A stretch of DNA of 64,000 nucleotides from Fulvivirga ligni (lineage in GTDB: Bacteria; Bacteroidota; Bacteroidia; Cytophagales; Cyclobacteriaceae), in contig NZ_CP089979.1 of NCBI RefSeq assembly GCF_021389935.1, positions 3,515,001 to 3,579,000 on the forward strand, in the 5' to 3' direction. The first letter of the stretch is position 1, and every line of letters begins with the position of its first letter. The position numbers and the translations under genes were made by a program. Shown here one piece after another: positions 1 through 8,200 of this stretch. Under the pieces are notes generated by a model. The model had not been told where the DNA came from. It searched no databases and was given only the letters and a program-made list of their open reading frames with translations.

Positions 1-2
1 CG

Positions 3-350
3 CTGGTTTATTATGCTAATGTCTTGGAACATCCTAACGACAGCACCTTTGGAAAGCCTGTTGGCATTAATGCGGAAGGACAGGTGCTCTTTGATCTCTA
101 TCTATTTGATAATGGCCCTGATTATTTCAGTGAAGGCCTCGTTAGGGTACAGCAGAATGGCAAAATAGGCTATGCCAATCAACTGGGGGAGATTGTTATT
201 CCCTGTAAATATGCCTATGCAGGTCCATTTGAAGGCGGTCAGGCATCTGTGACCTACGAGGGGCAGGAGTATAAAGATGGTGATGATCATACCAGAGTAG
301 AAAGTGACTCCTGGTTTAAGATTGATAAAACGGGCAAGAAAGTGGAGTAG
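3..350 (+). CDS. WG-repeat protein, C-terminal part (5' end outside window)
   Basis: The frame is open from base 3, so this is the 3' end of a longer gene; the TTG at 24 is probably an internal codon. The visible ~115 residues show the WG-repeat pattern: a phrase like EGLVRVQQNGKIGYAN followed by GEIVIPCKYAYAGPFEGG, in which each unit reads 'glaxVxxxgkxGyidxxGxxvIpxxYdxaxxFxxG'. The protein ends with WFKIDKTGKKVE, a typical last half-repeat. WG-repeat proteins are beta-rich and common in Bacteroidota; their biochemical role is generally unknown. No signal peptide can be judged because the N-terminus is missing. Confidence 0.75.
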   Translation: MVYYANVLEHPNDSTFGKPVGINAEGQVLFDLYLFDNGPDYFSEGLVRVQQNGKIGYANQLGEIVIPCKYAYAGPFEGGQASVTYEGQEYKDGDDHTRVESDSWFKIDKTGKKVE

Positions 351-409
351 TTTACAATTTCGACTACAACAAAGCCAGATTCGGTCACAAAAGGTGCAAA
401 AGCATTGTT

Positions 410-417
410 TAAATTTG
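410..417 (+). promoter_or_regulatory. Candidate Bacteroidota -7 element for the AraC gene
   Basis: TAAATTTG matches the Bacteroidota -7 consensus TAnnTTTG and lies 55 bases before the AraC-type start codon. I see no good -33 TTTG at the expected 19-21 base spacing, so this is a half-supported promoter. Confidence 0.35.
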
Positions 418-472
418 TTCTTGTAGAAGTAGGAGTAAGTGATATTACTTTCCTGCATTAATGTTGTAGAAG

Positions 473-1384
473 ATGAGCCCTGAAATTCTGAGAGTAAAAA
501 CGGTATCCCAATATCATAAAATTAAAGGTCTGACCAGCCCGGATCATCCCTTAATTAGTGTCATTGATTTTGCAGATATTCGAAATCCAGAACAAGCGCA
601 AAACACTACCTATATCTTTGATTTATATGCTGTTGCGCTGAAGCGAGGATTTAAGGGTAAGATGAAATACGGACAGCAGGAATATGATTTCGATGAGGGA
701 GTTTTATCTTTTATCGCACCTGGACAGGTCTTTGCCTTTGATGTTAATCTTAATACAAATTTATCCGGATTTCTCATTCTATTTCACCCTGATTTCATCT
801 GGAATACACCTCTGGCCAGAACCATTAAGAACTTCGAATTCTTTAATTATTCGGTAAATGAAGCGCTATTTCTTTCCGATAAGGAAGAGAATACCTTGAA
901 GCATATTGCGAATACCATAAAGTCCGAATACAGTGCAAACATTGATGATTTCAGTCAGCAGCTAATCATCTCTCAGTTAGAATCTTTTCTGGTGTATTCA
1001 GATCGGTACTACCATAGACAATTTCTGACCAGGAAAAGGAGTAGTCATGCCATTTTAGATAGGATGGAAGAGGTTTTGAATGATTATCTCAATGGTCATC
1101 AGGTGATGGAGAATGGTATTCTTACGGTCACGTTTCTATCTGATCAGCTGCACGTTTCTGCCAGCTATTTGAGTAGGTTGCTAAAGACCATTACCGGTAA
1201 GTCTACCCAACAACATATTCACGATAAGCTCATTGAGGTGGCTAAAGTAAAGCTATCCACCACAGATATGTCCATCGGTGAGATAGCTGTGGAACTTGGT
1301 TTTGAACATTCACAATCTTTCAGCAAACTTTTTAAGTCTAAAACTAGCTACTCGCCATTGGAATTCAGGCAGTCCTTCAACTAA
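473..1384 (+). CDS. AraC family transcriptional regulator
   Basis: A 303-residue protein with a C-terminal double helix-turn-helix (about residues 205-303). The first helix unit contains LSDQLHVSASYLSRLLKTI, and the second contains IGEIAVELGFEHSQSFSKLF, the AraC/XylS signature with the usual GF-S-F-F spacing. The N-terminal ~190 residues are a beta-rich region of the cupin-like ligand/dimer type (GVLSFIAPGQVFAF), but no ligand can be named. It lies 50 bases upstream of a TRAP-type binding-protein gene on the same strand, so it may control that gene or respond to the same compound; this is inference. ATG start at 473. Confidence 0.9.
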   Translation: MSPEILRVKTVSQYHKIKGLTSPDHPLISVIDFADIRNPEQAQNTTYIFDLYAVALKRGFKGKMKYGQQEYDFDEGVLSFIAPGQVFAFDVNLNTNLSGFLILFHPDFIWNTPLARTIKNFEFFNYSVNEALFLSDKEENTLKHIANTIKSEYSANIDDFSQQLIISQLESFLVYSDRYYHRQFLTRKRSSHAILDRMEEVLNDYLNGHQVMENGILTVTFLSDQLHVSASYLSRLLKTITGKSTQQHIHDKLIEVAKVKLSTTDMSIGEIAVELGFEHSQSFSKLFKSKTSYSPLEFRQSFN

Positions 1385-1434
1385 TCTTTTTTATTTTAAT
1401 TATTTAATAATCAGCTATTTATAAATTATTTATT

Positions 1435-2493
1435 ATGAATATCATACGCAATTTATGTATGAATGGGATAACTATGTCCTTTTCTAAAGCATCACTAATC
1501 ATCCTCTTTATCATGACGTTACCATTTTCCCTGGCAGCACAAAAGACCTTGGTTTACTCCGATCATCAGCCGTTGGAGGGTATGAGGACTAAGTTCTTAA
1601 ATGAAGTGTTTTTTCCAGCCATAGAGCGTGAGTCGGGAGGTCGATTAAAAATAGAAGCTCACTGGGACGGAGAGCTGGCTATTGCCTATAAGGCACTTGG
1701 TGCGGTAAGCGATGGCAGCGTAGATATCTCAACTGTAGTGCCTGAATACACCGCGAAGGAACTGCCTCTGCATCAAATCTTTAAAAGCTTTCCTGTGGGC
1801 CCATCAGGAGCTGATCAGGTGGCGATGTTTAGGAAAATATATGAGGAAGTGCCTCAGTTTACCGAAGAGTTCAATCAGAATAATATTGTGCCGATTTTCC
1901 TGGGTACAGGTTATCCGGTTGGCTTCTTCAGCAGAGAACCGATGGAGAACCTTGATCAGCTTGCTGGAAATAAATGGCGCTCAGCGAGTTTCTGGCATCT
2001 TGCTTTTCTTGAAAATCTAGGGGCTGTGCCGGTAAGAATGCATTGGGGCAATGAAATTTACGAGGCTTTAAAAAATAAAGAGCTGGATGGTATTATGGTG
2101 AACGTAGACAGCGGATATGATTTGAAGGTGTATGAGCATGCGCCCTATATTCTGGCATCAAAGGATCTGTGGTTGGGGCATCTGTATCCTGTAGCCATCA
2201 ATAAGAATACTTGGGAGGCGCTCGATAAGCAGGATCAGGAAGCTATTCAAAGAGCTGCAGTTTACGCTTATAAGTCACTAGGTAAGGTGATGGATAAGAG
2301 CTTCAAAGCGCAAATGAAGACGTTGAAGCAGGAGGGGGCTACCGTGCGGTATCTAACCAAGAAGGAAGTTGAAGCATTTAAAGTAAAAACGAAGTACATG
2401 CAGGAGCAAGACCGCTGGGCGAAAGAGCAGCAAGAAGCCGTACCTAATGTCATTGAAGTAATGCAGGCGGTGAGAAAGATTATTGGTGAATAA
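1435..2493 (+). CDS. TRAP-type solute-binding protein (DctP family), orphan
   Basis: A 352-residue secreted protein of the DctP/TRAP periplasmic receptor family. An N-terminal hydrophobic stretch ending SLAAQ looks like a signal peptide; the start at 1435 gives a long lead, and an internal ATG at 1474 (MSFSKAS) would give a more typical one. Family features are the early GGRLKIEAHWDGELA, the central GTGYPVGFFSREP and MENLDQLAGNKWR, and the ligand region around the RMHWGNEIYEALKNKELDG helix. Family members bind carboxylates or other organic acids for DctQM-type permeases. No DctQ or DctM membrane gene lies nearby, so it works with a distant permease or as a sensor partner for the adjacent AraC regulator. 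Confidence 0.82.
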   Translation: MNIIRNLCMNGITMSFSKASLIILFIMTLPFSLAAQKTLVYSDHQPLEGMRTKFLNEVFFPAIERESGGRLKIEAHWDGELAIAYKALGAVSDGSVDISTVVPEYTAKELPLHQIFKSFPVGPSGADQVAMFRKIYEEVPQFTEEFNQNNIVPIFLGTGYPVGFFSREPMENLDQLAGNKWRSASFWHLAFLENLGAVPVRMHWGNEIYEALKNKELDGIMVNVDSGYDLKVYEHAPYILASKDLWLGHLYPVAINKNTWEALDKQDQEAIQRAAVYAYKSLGKVMDKSFKAQMKTLKQEGATVRYLTKKEVEAFKVKTKYMQEQDRWAKEQQEAVPNVIEVMQAVRKIIGE

Positions 2494-2497
2494 AATT

Positions 2498-2536
2498 ATG
2501 TAGACTTTCCAGTATAAGAACTCGGGAAGTCTACAT
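2498..2536 (+). terminator. Hairpin after the TRAP binding-protein gene
   Basis: ATGTAGACTTTCC (2498-2510) pairs with GGGAAGTCTACAT (2524-2536), a 13-base stem with one G-U pair and a 13-base loop. It starts just after the stop codon at 2493. The T-run that follows is weak (cact-tttg), so it may be an RNA-stabilising stem and not a strict intrinsic terminator. Confidence 0.45.
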
Positions 2537-2591
2537 CATCACTTTTGCGAGTATTAATAATTTACTACTTTGGGTCTAAAATCCCATAATT

Positions 2592-2915
2592 ATGGCTTAC
2601 GATGAAAAACTTGCCCAGCGCGTGCGTCATTACCTTCGTGAAAATGACATTCAGCCACAAGAGAAGAAAATGTTTGGCGGGCTGGCTTTTATGATCAGTG
2701 ATAAAATGTGCGTGAATGTGAGTAAGAACAATCTTATGTGTCGCTTTGATCCTGTTCAGACTCAGGAACTGGCGGTTAAAAAAGGTTTTTCTCCTATGAT
2801 CATGAAAGGCCGTGAATACAAAGGCTATTGCTATGTGGAGCCTGAAGGATTTGCCTCCGATGGTGATTTTAAATTTTGGGTTGATTTGTGTTTGGAGTAT
2901 AATAAGACATTATAA
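2592..2915 (+). CDS. TfoX N-terminal domain protein
   Basis: A 107-residue protein matching the TfoX N-terminal domain family across nearly its whole length: early alpha helix, then KKMFGGLAFMISDKMCV, then NNLMCRFDP and a C-terminal FWVDLCLEYN. The domain is named from the competence regulator TfoX/Sxy, but these short stand-alone copies in Bacteroidota have no demonstrated role in competence. It has no signal peptide, so it is probably cytosolic. It converges with the HxlR gene, whose stop lies 6 bases past this one's. Confidence 0.85.
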   Translation: MAYDEKLAQRVRHYLRENDIQPQEKKMFGGLAFMISDKMCVNVSKNNLMCRFDPVQTQELAVKKGFSPMIMKGREYKGYCYVEPEGFASDGDFKFWVDLCLEYNKTL

Positions 2916-2921
2916 ACATTA

Positions 2922-3293
2922 CTATTGTTCAACAAACTCACCCTTTTGCTCTACCACATGATTGCCCCATTGGGTGATGGCGGTTAGCACCGGAATGAAA
3001 GATTTACCAAATTCTGTAAGGCTATAAACCACTTTCACCGGAGGTTTCTTGCCATATACTTTTCTTGAGATTAGTCCATCTTTCTCTAACTGTTTCAATT
3101 GAAGACTGAGCGTCATTTCTGTTACTGAAAATAGCTCCTTCCTTAGCTCACTGAATCTTTTGGGCGAATCCTGAAGGTGGTAGAGAATCACTGTTTTCCA
3201 TTTTCCTCCTACCAGATCCATCGCCAGACTAACGGTGCAAGGATATATCCTCTCACCCAATTTCACATAATTTGTTAAGCATTCATCCTTCAT
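2922..3293 (-). CDS. HxlR family transcriptional regulator
   Basis: A 123-residue winged-helix protein of the HxlR/MarR-like family. Recognisable parts are CTVSLAMDLVGGKWKTVILYHL (broken here as CTVSLAMDLVGGKW and the following helix), the recognition helix region FSELRKELFSVTEMTLSLQL, LEKDGLISRKVYG, and the wing-plus-helix VVYSLTEFGKSF. It has two cysteines near the N-terminus (residues 5 and 19), which could be redox- or electrophile-sensing as in some family members. It is divergent from the oxidoreductase at 3394 across a 100-base region with repeated motifs, the usual arrangement for HxlR control of a quinone/NAD(P)H reductase. Confidence 0.9.
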   Translation of the reverse strand: MKDECLTNYVKLGERIYPCTVSLAMDLVGGKWKTVILYHLQDSPKRFSELRKELFSVTEMTLSLQLKQLEKDGLISRKVYGKKPPVKVVYSLTEFGKSFIPVLTAITQWGNHVVEQKGEFVEQ

Positions 3294-3320
3294 AAGCAGC
3301 TTTTTGCACCTATCAGAGTT

Positions 3321-3385
3321 GATAGTTATTGCTTTCCTAATGTACTAAAAATAGTTTTGTAACTATCATTTTTATAGTACTAAAA
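3321..3385. promoter_or_regulatory. Candidate HxlR operator repeats
   Basis: Two repeat systems overlap the promoter. Inverted arms GATAGTTA (3321-3328) and TAACTATC (3360-3367) bracket it, and the direct repeat GTACTAAAA occurs at 3342-3350 and 3377-3385, 35 bases apart. Placement over -33/-7 and the start site suits a repressor that blocks the divergent pair. Assignment to the adjacent HxlR protein is inference. Confidence 0.4.
3329..3359 (+). promoter_or_regulatory. Candidate promoter of the oxidoreductase gene
   Basis: TTG at 3329-3331 and TAGTTTTG at 3352-3359 are 20 bases apart, matching the Bacteroidota TTTG-N19/21-TAnnTTTG pattern. The -7 element is 34 bases before the ATG at 3394. 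Confidence 0.5.
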
Positions 3386-3393
3386 TTCTACTT

Positions 3394-3939
3394 ATGACTT
3401 TAATCATTTTAGGCCATCCGAATTATGAAAATTCTCTGGCCAATAAAACAATTATCGATGAATTACAGGCTAGTGATTTATCCGTAGAAGTAAGAAATAT
3501 TTCTCAGCTTTACCCTCATTATCAGATTGATACAGTTGAAGAGCAGGCTGCATTGTTAAGACATCAGAACATTGTATTTCAATACCCGCTCTACTGGTAT
3601 AACATGCCGGCCATACTAAAGCAATGGTTCGATCAGGTGCTGGAATACGGATTTGCCTATGGCTCTGCAGGGGATAAATTGAAAGGTAAAAACTTCATTC
3701 CCAGCTTCACAGTCGGGGCACCAGAGGCAGAGTACCAGACCCTGGGTGAGCACCATTTCAGGGTTTATGAATTTTGTAAGAACCTGGAGCAGACCGCTTA
3801 TTATACCGGGATGAACTATGTAGAACCATTTTATTTCTATGGTACTTCTTTGAATGCGGGGTATACTGAATTGGAGGTGAGGAGTAAGGCGAAAAACCAA
3901 GCTCAGGAATTGATTCTAAAGTTGAGGCAGTTTGAGTGA
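3394..3939 (+). CDS. NAD(P)H-dependent oxidoreductase, flavodoxin-like fold
   Basis: A 181-residue protein of the KefF/MdaB/NQO-type flavodoxin-like family. It starts with LIILGHPNYENSLANK, the phosphate-binding loop region. The middle has NIVFQYPLYWYNMPAILKQWFDQVL, here seen as FQYPLYWYNMPAILKQWFDQ, the FMN/FAD and subunit-interface signature of this family, followed by GFAYG. These enzymes reduce quinones or other electrophiles with two electrons from NAD(P)H. Divergence from an HxlR regulator with repeated motifs between them suggests induction by a quinone-like or electrophilic stress. The exact substrate cannot be read from sequence. Confidence 0.88.
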   Translation: MTLIILGHPNYENSLANKTIIDELQASDLSVEVRNISQLYPHYQIDTVEEQAALLRHQNIVFQYPLYWYNMPAILKQWFDQVLEYGFAYGSAGDKLKGKNFIPSFTVGAPEAEYQTLGEHHFRVYEFCKNLEQTAYYTGMNYVEPFYFYGTSLNAGYTELEVRSKAKNQAQELILKLRQFE

Positions 3940-3950
3940 ATCTAGGTTTG
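3922..3950 (+). promoter_or_regulatory. Candidate promoter of the J-protein gene
   Basis: TTG at 3922-3924 and TAGGTTTG at 3943-3950 are 18 bases apart, near the Bacteroidota promoter pattern. The -7 element is 37 bases before the ATG at 3988, and the -33 lies inside the 3' end of the previous gene. Confidence 0.4.
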
Positions 3951-3987
3951 CACGGTAAGTTTAAAATCTCTTTTTTAGGACTTTAAT

Positions 3988-4485
3988 ATGAAGGATTATT
4001 ATAGAATATTAGAGATAGATTCAAACGCTTCTGTTGATGAAATAAAAAGGCAATTTAGGATGAAGGCATTGCAACTGCATCCAGATCAATCTAAAGCGGA
4101 TACCAAGGATGCATTCATAGAATTATATGAGGCATTCGCCATTCTGAGAGCGGATAAGTCCAGAGAAGAATATGATACAGAAAATACCTCTAATAGATCT
4201 GAATCTCAAGCTTTTCGGGAAGAAATAGCATTGATAAGACAGGATGCCGAAAGATACTCTCGTAATTTCAAGGAATTCAATAAAAAAGTGATTCTATGGA
4301 TTATACTGGCATCAATTCTTGACAGGAATTTATTTGCCTGTGTATTATTGGTGTTTTTTGGGATTTGGACTAGTATAAGAGGTGTGATGGATTTCAATAT
4401 TGTTTATTTAATCATCGGCCCTGTTATGTTATTCTTTGGTTTATGGTTAGGCCGGAATAGGATTTGGTCTGAATTTAAGGTTTGA
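3988..4485 (+). CDS. Membrane-anchored J-domain protein
   Basis: A 165-residue protein with an N-terminal J domain (residues 1-62) containing the HPD motif (residues 31-33), which stimulates DnaK ATPase in the family. There is no glycine/phenylalanine region or zinc-finger domain, so it is a class III J-protein and not DnaJ itself. After a charged linker, two hydrophobic stretches (about 105-125 and 135-155) look like membrane spans, placing the J domain in the cytosol at the inner membrane. No client can be named from context. ATG start at 3988. Confidence 0.85.
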   Translation: MKDYYRILEIDSNASVDEIKRQFRMKALQLHPDQSKADTKDAFIELYEAFAILRADKSREEYDTENTSNRSESQAFREEIALIRQDAERYSRNFKEFNKKVILWIILASILDRNLFACVLLVFFGIWTSIRGVMDFNIVYLIIGPVMLFFGLWLGRNRIWSEFKV

Positions 4486-4585
4486 TTATGGAATTAGCGG
4501 CTAACTATAAAGCTGGATACATTTTAACTATCTATTTAAAGGTCCGAAATACATTTTGAGAACAGATATATGTGCAGATTGAGTG

Positions 4586-5206
4586 ATGAGGAGATTTAAT
4601 TATTTAGCTTGTCTATGTATAGTCCTTTTTTTGCTAAGCTGCTCCATTAAGAAGAGAGAGCAGCAAGAAGAGGATCATCATTTGGTTCTGGATAGTGTGG
4701 TTTTACATGAAAAACCGACTACTGAAGCCCCTGACAGTATTTATTCATTCATAAAGCGCTTTATAGATCTTGATAGTATTGAAGCTCCTAATTCTGGCAA
4801 ATTGATGATCGCTGGAGTGTTAGTTCCTGATTTACATGACTATGATATCCTGACAAAAAAGGAATTTTTTGTTGATAGACCTAATCTAGAAATATTCCAC
4901 AAATTCAGTAGAGACCTGATCAATAATAAATCAAAATGTGGAAATTACTTTTTGAAAACAGATAAGTTACAGGGAGTAGGGTTAGTAGCAGCTGATTATC
5001 TGCCATTTATCCGTAATTCAACCATGTGGAATGGTCCGTCCTACTATCAAATTAATACGCCTTTATTTAACACCGATGCGAGCTTGGCCGTGGTTCATGT
5101 AACTTTGCATTGTGATGGATTATGTGGCGGAGAAGAATATGTGTTTTTAAGAAAGGATGAAGGGAAATGGGGGAAATTGGGAGAGATAGTAACTGTCTAT
5201 GATTAG
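4586..5206 (+). CDS. Hypothetical lipoprotein
   Basis: About 206 residues. The N-terminus MRRFNYLACLCIVLFLLSC is a lipoprotein signal with a lipobox (LLSC). A GTG three bases upstream (4583) is an alternative start, but the ATG at 4586 is preferred. The mature part begins with a charged linker and ends with LHCDGLCGGEEYVFLRKDEGKWGKLGEI, here cited as CDGLCGGEEYVFL, a pattern seen in uncharacterised Bacteroidota proteins. Four cysteines outside the lipobox (including C-x3-C) may form disulfides. I do not recognise a functional family. Confidence 0.65.
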   Translation: MRRFNYLACLCIVLFLLSCSIKKREQQEEDHHLVLDSVVLHEKPTTEAPDSIYSFIKRFIDLDSIEAPNSGKLMIAGVLVPDLHDYDILTKKEFFVDRPNLEIFHKFSRDLINNKSKCGNYFLKTDKLQGVGLVAADYLPFIRNSTMWNGPSYYQINTPLFNTDASLAVVHVTLHCDGLCGGEEYVFLRKDEGKWGKLGEIVTVYD

Positions 5207-5235
5207 TTGGTTCTCTATTTAAAGCCCAAGAAATT

Positions 5236-5266
5236 AAAAAGACGTTCCACTGAGGAACGTCTTTTC
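5236..5266. terminator. Bidirectional intrinsic terminator
   Basis: GACGTTCC (5241-5248), a 5-base loop, and GGAACGTC (5254-5261), flanked by A-run on the left and T-run on the right. It lies between the convergent lipoprotein gene (stop at 5206) and the T9SS cargo gene (stop at 5279), so it can serve both strands. Confidence 0.85.
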
Positions 5267-5278
5267 TGTATTTTAAAA

Positions 5279-8200
5279 CTATTTTCTAATTATTCTTCGG
5301 CTATTGGAAGTGCCATCTGGCAGTTCTATTTTTAAAATATAAATACCTGATTTCAAGGAGGATATATTAATGCGCCCTTCCAAATGAAATCCGCTAAAGA
5401 CCTGGTCTTTACTTTCTATGAGCTTTTTGCCCCATATATCATATAAGGAAATTAGCACCTCGCCTTCAAGATCTGTATCGAGCTTAAAGTTAACTACTGA
5501 AGCCGATGGATTAGGATAAATAAGTAGTCCATTGTTATCGATAGCCTGATTGGTTAATTGACCTGCATCTTCCATAATTCTTGCTGAACTATTATTGGGA
5601 TTTAAACCACTGCAGTAACTGTTCATAGCACTATATTGAGAACCACTCTGCTGACTAAAATCAGTATAATAAATGTTATACTCATCTCCGAAAATCGGAT
5701 GATCACTGAAATTGTAGGTAGATAGAACTTCATCTGTTTCTGCTAATTCCGTGACTTTTTCTACTAATTGATAGGAGGGAGCATTACTGGTTTCATAGGC
5801 AAACACTGATTCACCCCCATAAATCATATTGGAATTTGCAAAGGACCTACTTAGGTTTCTGGCTATTAATGAACTCATAGTCAGCGATGTTACTCTATAT
5901 GAAACATTAATCCATTTTGAAAGTTGGTCAGCTATTTCTTCGTCAGTGATGTTGCCATCTAGGCCTCCTATATTAGCTTCTATAGTTTTCCAGTCTATAA
6001 GATCTGAAATATCATGTTCAGCAATAAGACCTTCAGCGCCATTTACACCGATCAGTGTGGTGTAGCCCCTATCTGAGGTATACACACCGGTACTCTGATA
6101 ATTAGCGGAATCAATATAAGTTTCTACGCTCAAGTTTATCGATAGAATGTCTTCTATTTTTCCTCGTGCTGAGTTATTATGGACAAAATATGGCTTTTCT
6201 TTAATGCGTAGATAAGCCTTGTGTTCATCACCATTACTAACTATTGCTATCCCAAATTTTGGCTGATTAAGTAGGTTATAGTTACCTAGAGGTTTATCAT
6301 ACAGTGGTGTGGCTCCGAGGGTACCATTGTTATACCATTCGCAACCAGGCCCTGTACAAGGATTTTTGCCGCCAGGAGTCACAATAATACCATCACCATC
6401 TCTGAGCATTTGTGTTTGTATGGTCAAGGTGCCTTTTAGGGCAAGATCACCAAAAATCACATGTGGGCGTGGTGGTGGTGCAGTCAGGTTTATATCCTGA
6501 TCATCATACTTGGTTCTGTCTTTTATGTCATCATAATATAGCTTTTGAGCACTAGCAATTTTCAAGGTGCCTTTGCCTTCAACTATGGCGCTGGCACCCT
6601 GACCTATTTGAGCTATTCCTTGAGCTACTATGGCCCCACCTACCGCGGCATCTTTGCCCCAGTCTGCATAAAAGGTTGTAGGTACCATAGTTGCCACACC
6701 CTCAGCTATGGTAGCGGAGCCTTCAGCAATCATAAACCTACCACCTTTTATTTGTGCATTTCCTTGTTGTTTGGTGCCTTCCCATTCTAGTTTAGCGGCT
6801 TCTTTTTCCCAATCTTGAACGTCACTTCCTACCAATATTCCATTAATATCGTCAGAGTAGTCCCTCATGTCATATTGATCATACTGGTTGAATACTGTGG
6901 TGCCAAGGCTATTCTCCAAGCCACTATAGTCATTATCCATCACGCCCATTAGATAGTCTTCTCTATGATCTGCCCACTGATCATATTCCTCTGTGCCGGC
7001 AGGCAGACTTCCTCCTGAAAGTTTGCCAATAATAGAGAGGTCACCTCTGGTTTCTTTATAAATAGATAAGCTGAAATTAGATTCAAAAAAACAAACACAC
7101 GGGTCAAACTCTGTATGGAAATCAGCAAAATACCATTGCCTGCCTGATGAGCTATAAAATGTAATGGGCTGGCTAAAAGCACTTGTTACTACTTTGTCTA
7201 GTGAAGCAAATTGTGCCATTCCACCCCACATTTTGGGTTTATAGCCCTCACTGTTGTTAGTACTTAGGCTCAAAATGAGCTGGTTGGCTTCTCCTTCATT
7301 TTTGGTGTACGCCATTACTCTTATAATTCCCGCCACACGGTCATATAGCATCACATAGGGGAGTAGCGGTGCTTGGGGCCGCACGGTACCATTGGCATTA
7401 TACCCCAAATCAGCCTTTATTAGCTCCCAGCCTTCCTGATTAGAAAAGTCCTCGCCGCCCATATATTGACCATTTGAGCTATTATATCGGGCAGATATAC
7501 TATTATAAAAGGTGCCGCTCTGGTAGAAAGGGCTAAATACTTCGTCTGTTTGCACACCATTATCCTGATACCTGATTGGCCATTTGGTCTGGGTCCAATC
7601 GAAGGTGTTAACTATTTCACCTTCAGGTGCGTGAGGGAAAAAGGCGTCAGATGAACGATAGTTACTGCCATCATCAGATCCAAAATCATCTCTCATGTTC
7701 ACCAGTCCGTTTTTTAATGTGTAGGATAGCTGTACAGCACCACTGCTCAGACTGGTCAGCATTCTTGCATATTGTGATATGGATTGGTTCATATAGAACT
7801 CCGAAGGATCATTGAGTGCTAGTTTATATGTACTTTCTCCTTGTGTGGCCACTAAAAATTTTTGACCTTCAAAACCAAAAGTGATAGGTTCATTCACTAG
7901 AAAATCAGTTTGAATTTCATCGCCAAAAATTACCTCTCCTGATCTGGGTAGCTCTTGTCCTCCGGCACCAAATACCAGCGAAATGTTTCCATCTTTTATT
8001 CGCAATCCCACTTTTGGTCTTGCGTTTTTAAATACTTCACTTTTGAAATCATGCCGTGTATAATCTACAAAGCCTATGGTTCCCTCAGTGCCTGGTTCTA
8101 TGGTTATTTTAAAATCATTAGTGCCAAAGTCACCTACAAAAAATAGTGATGACACAAAGTTGTTTTGTTTACCATTTGCCTGCTGCGTAATGCGTGTGAA

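Noticed and set aside
102-458. 118-codon minus-strand frame opposite the WG-repeat gene
   Set aside because: It is a shadow of the WG-repeat frame; that frame has clear family repeats and the antisense frame has none.
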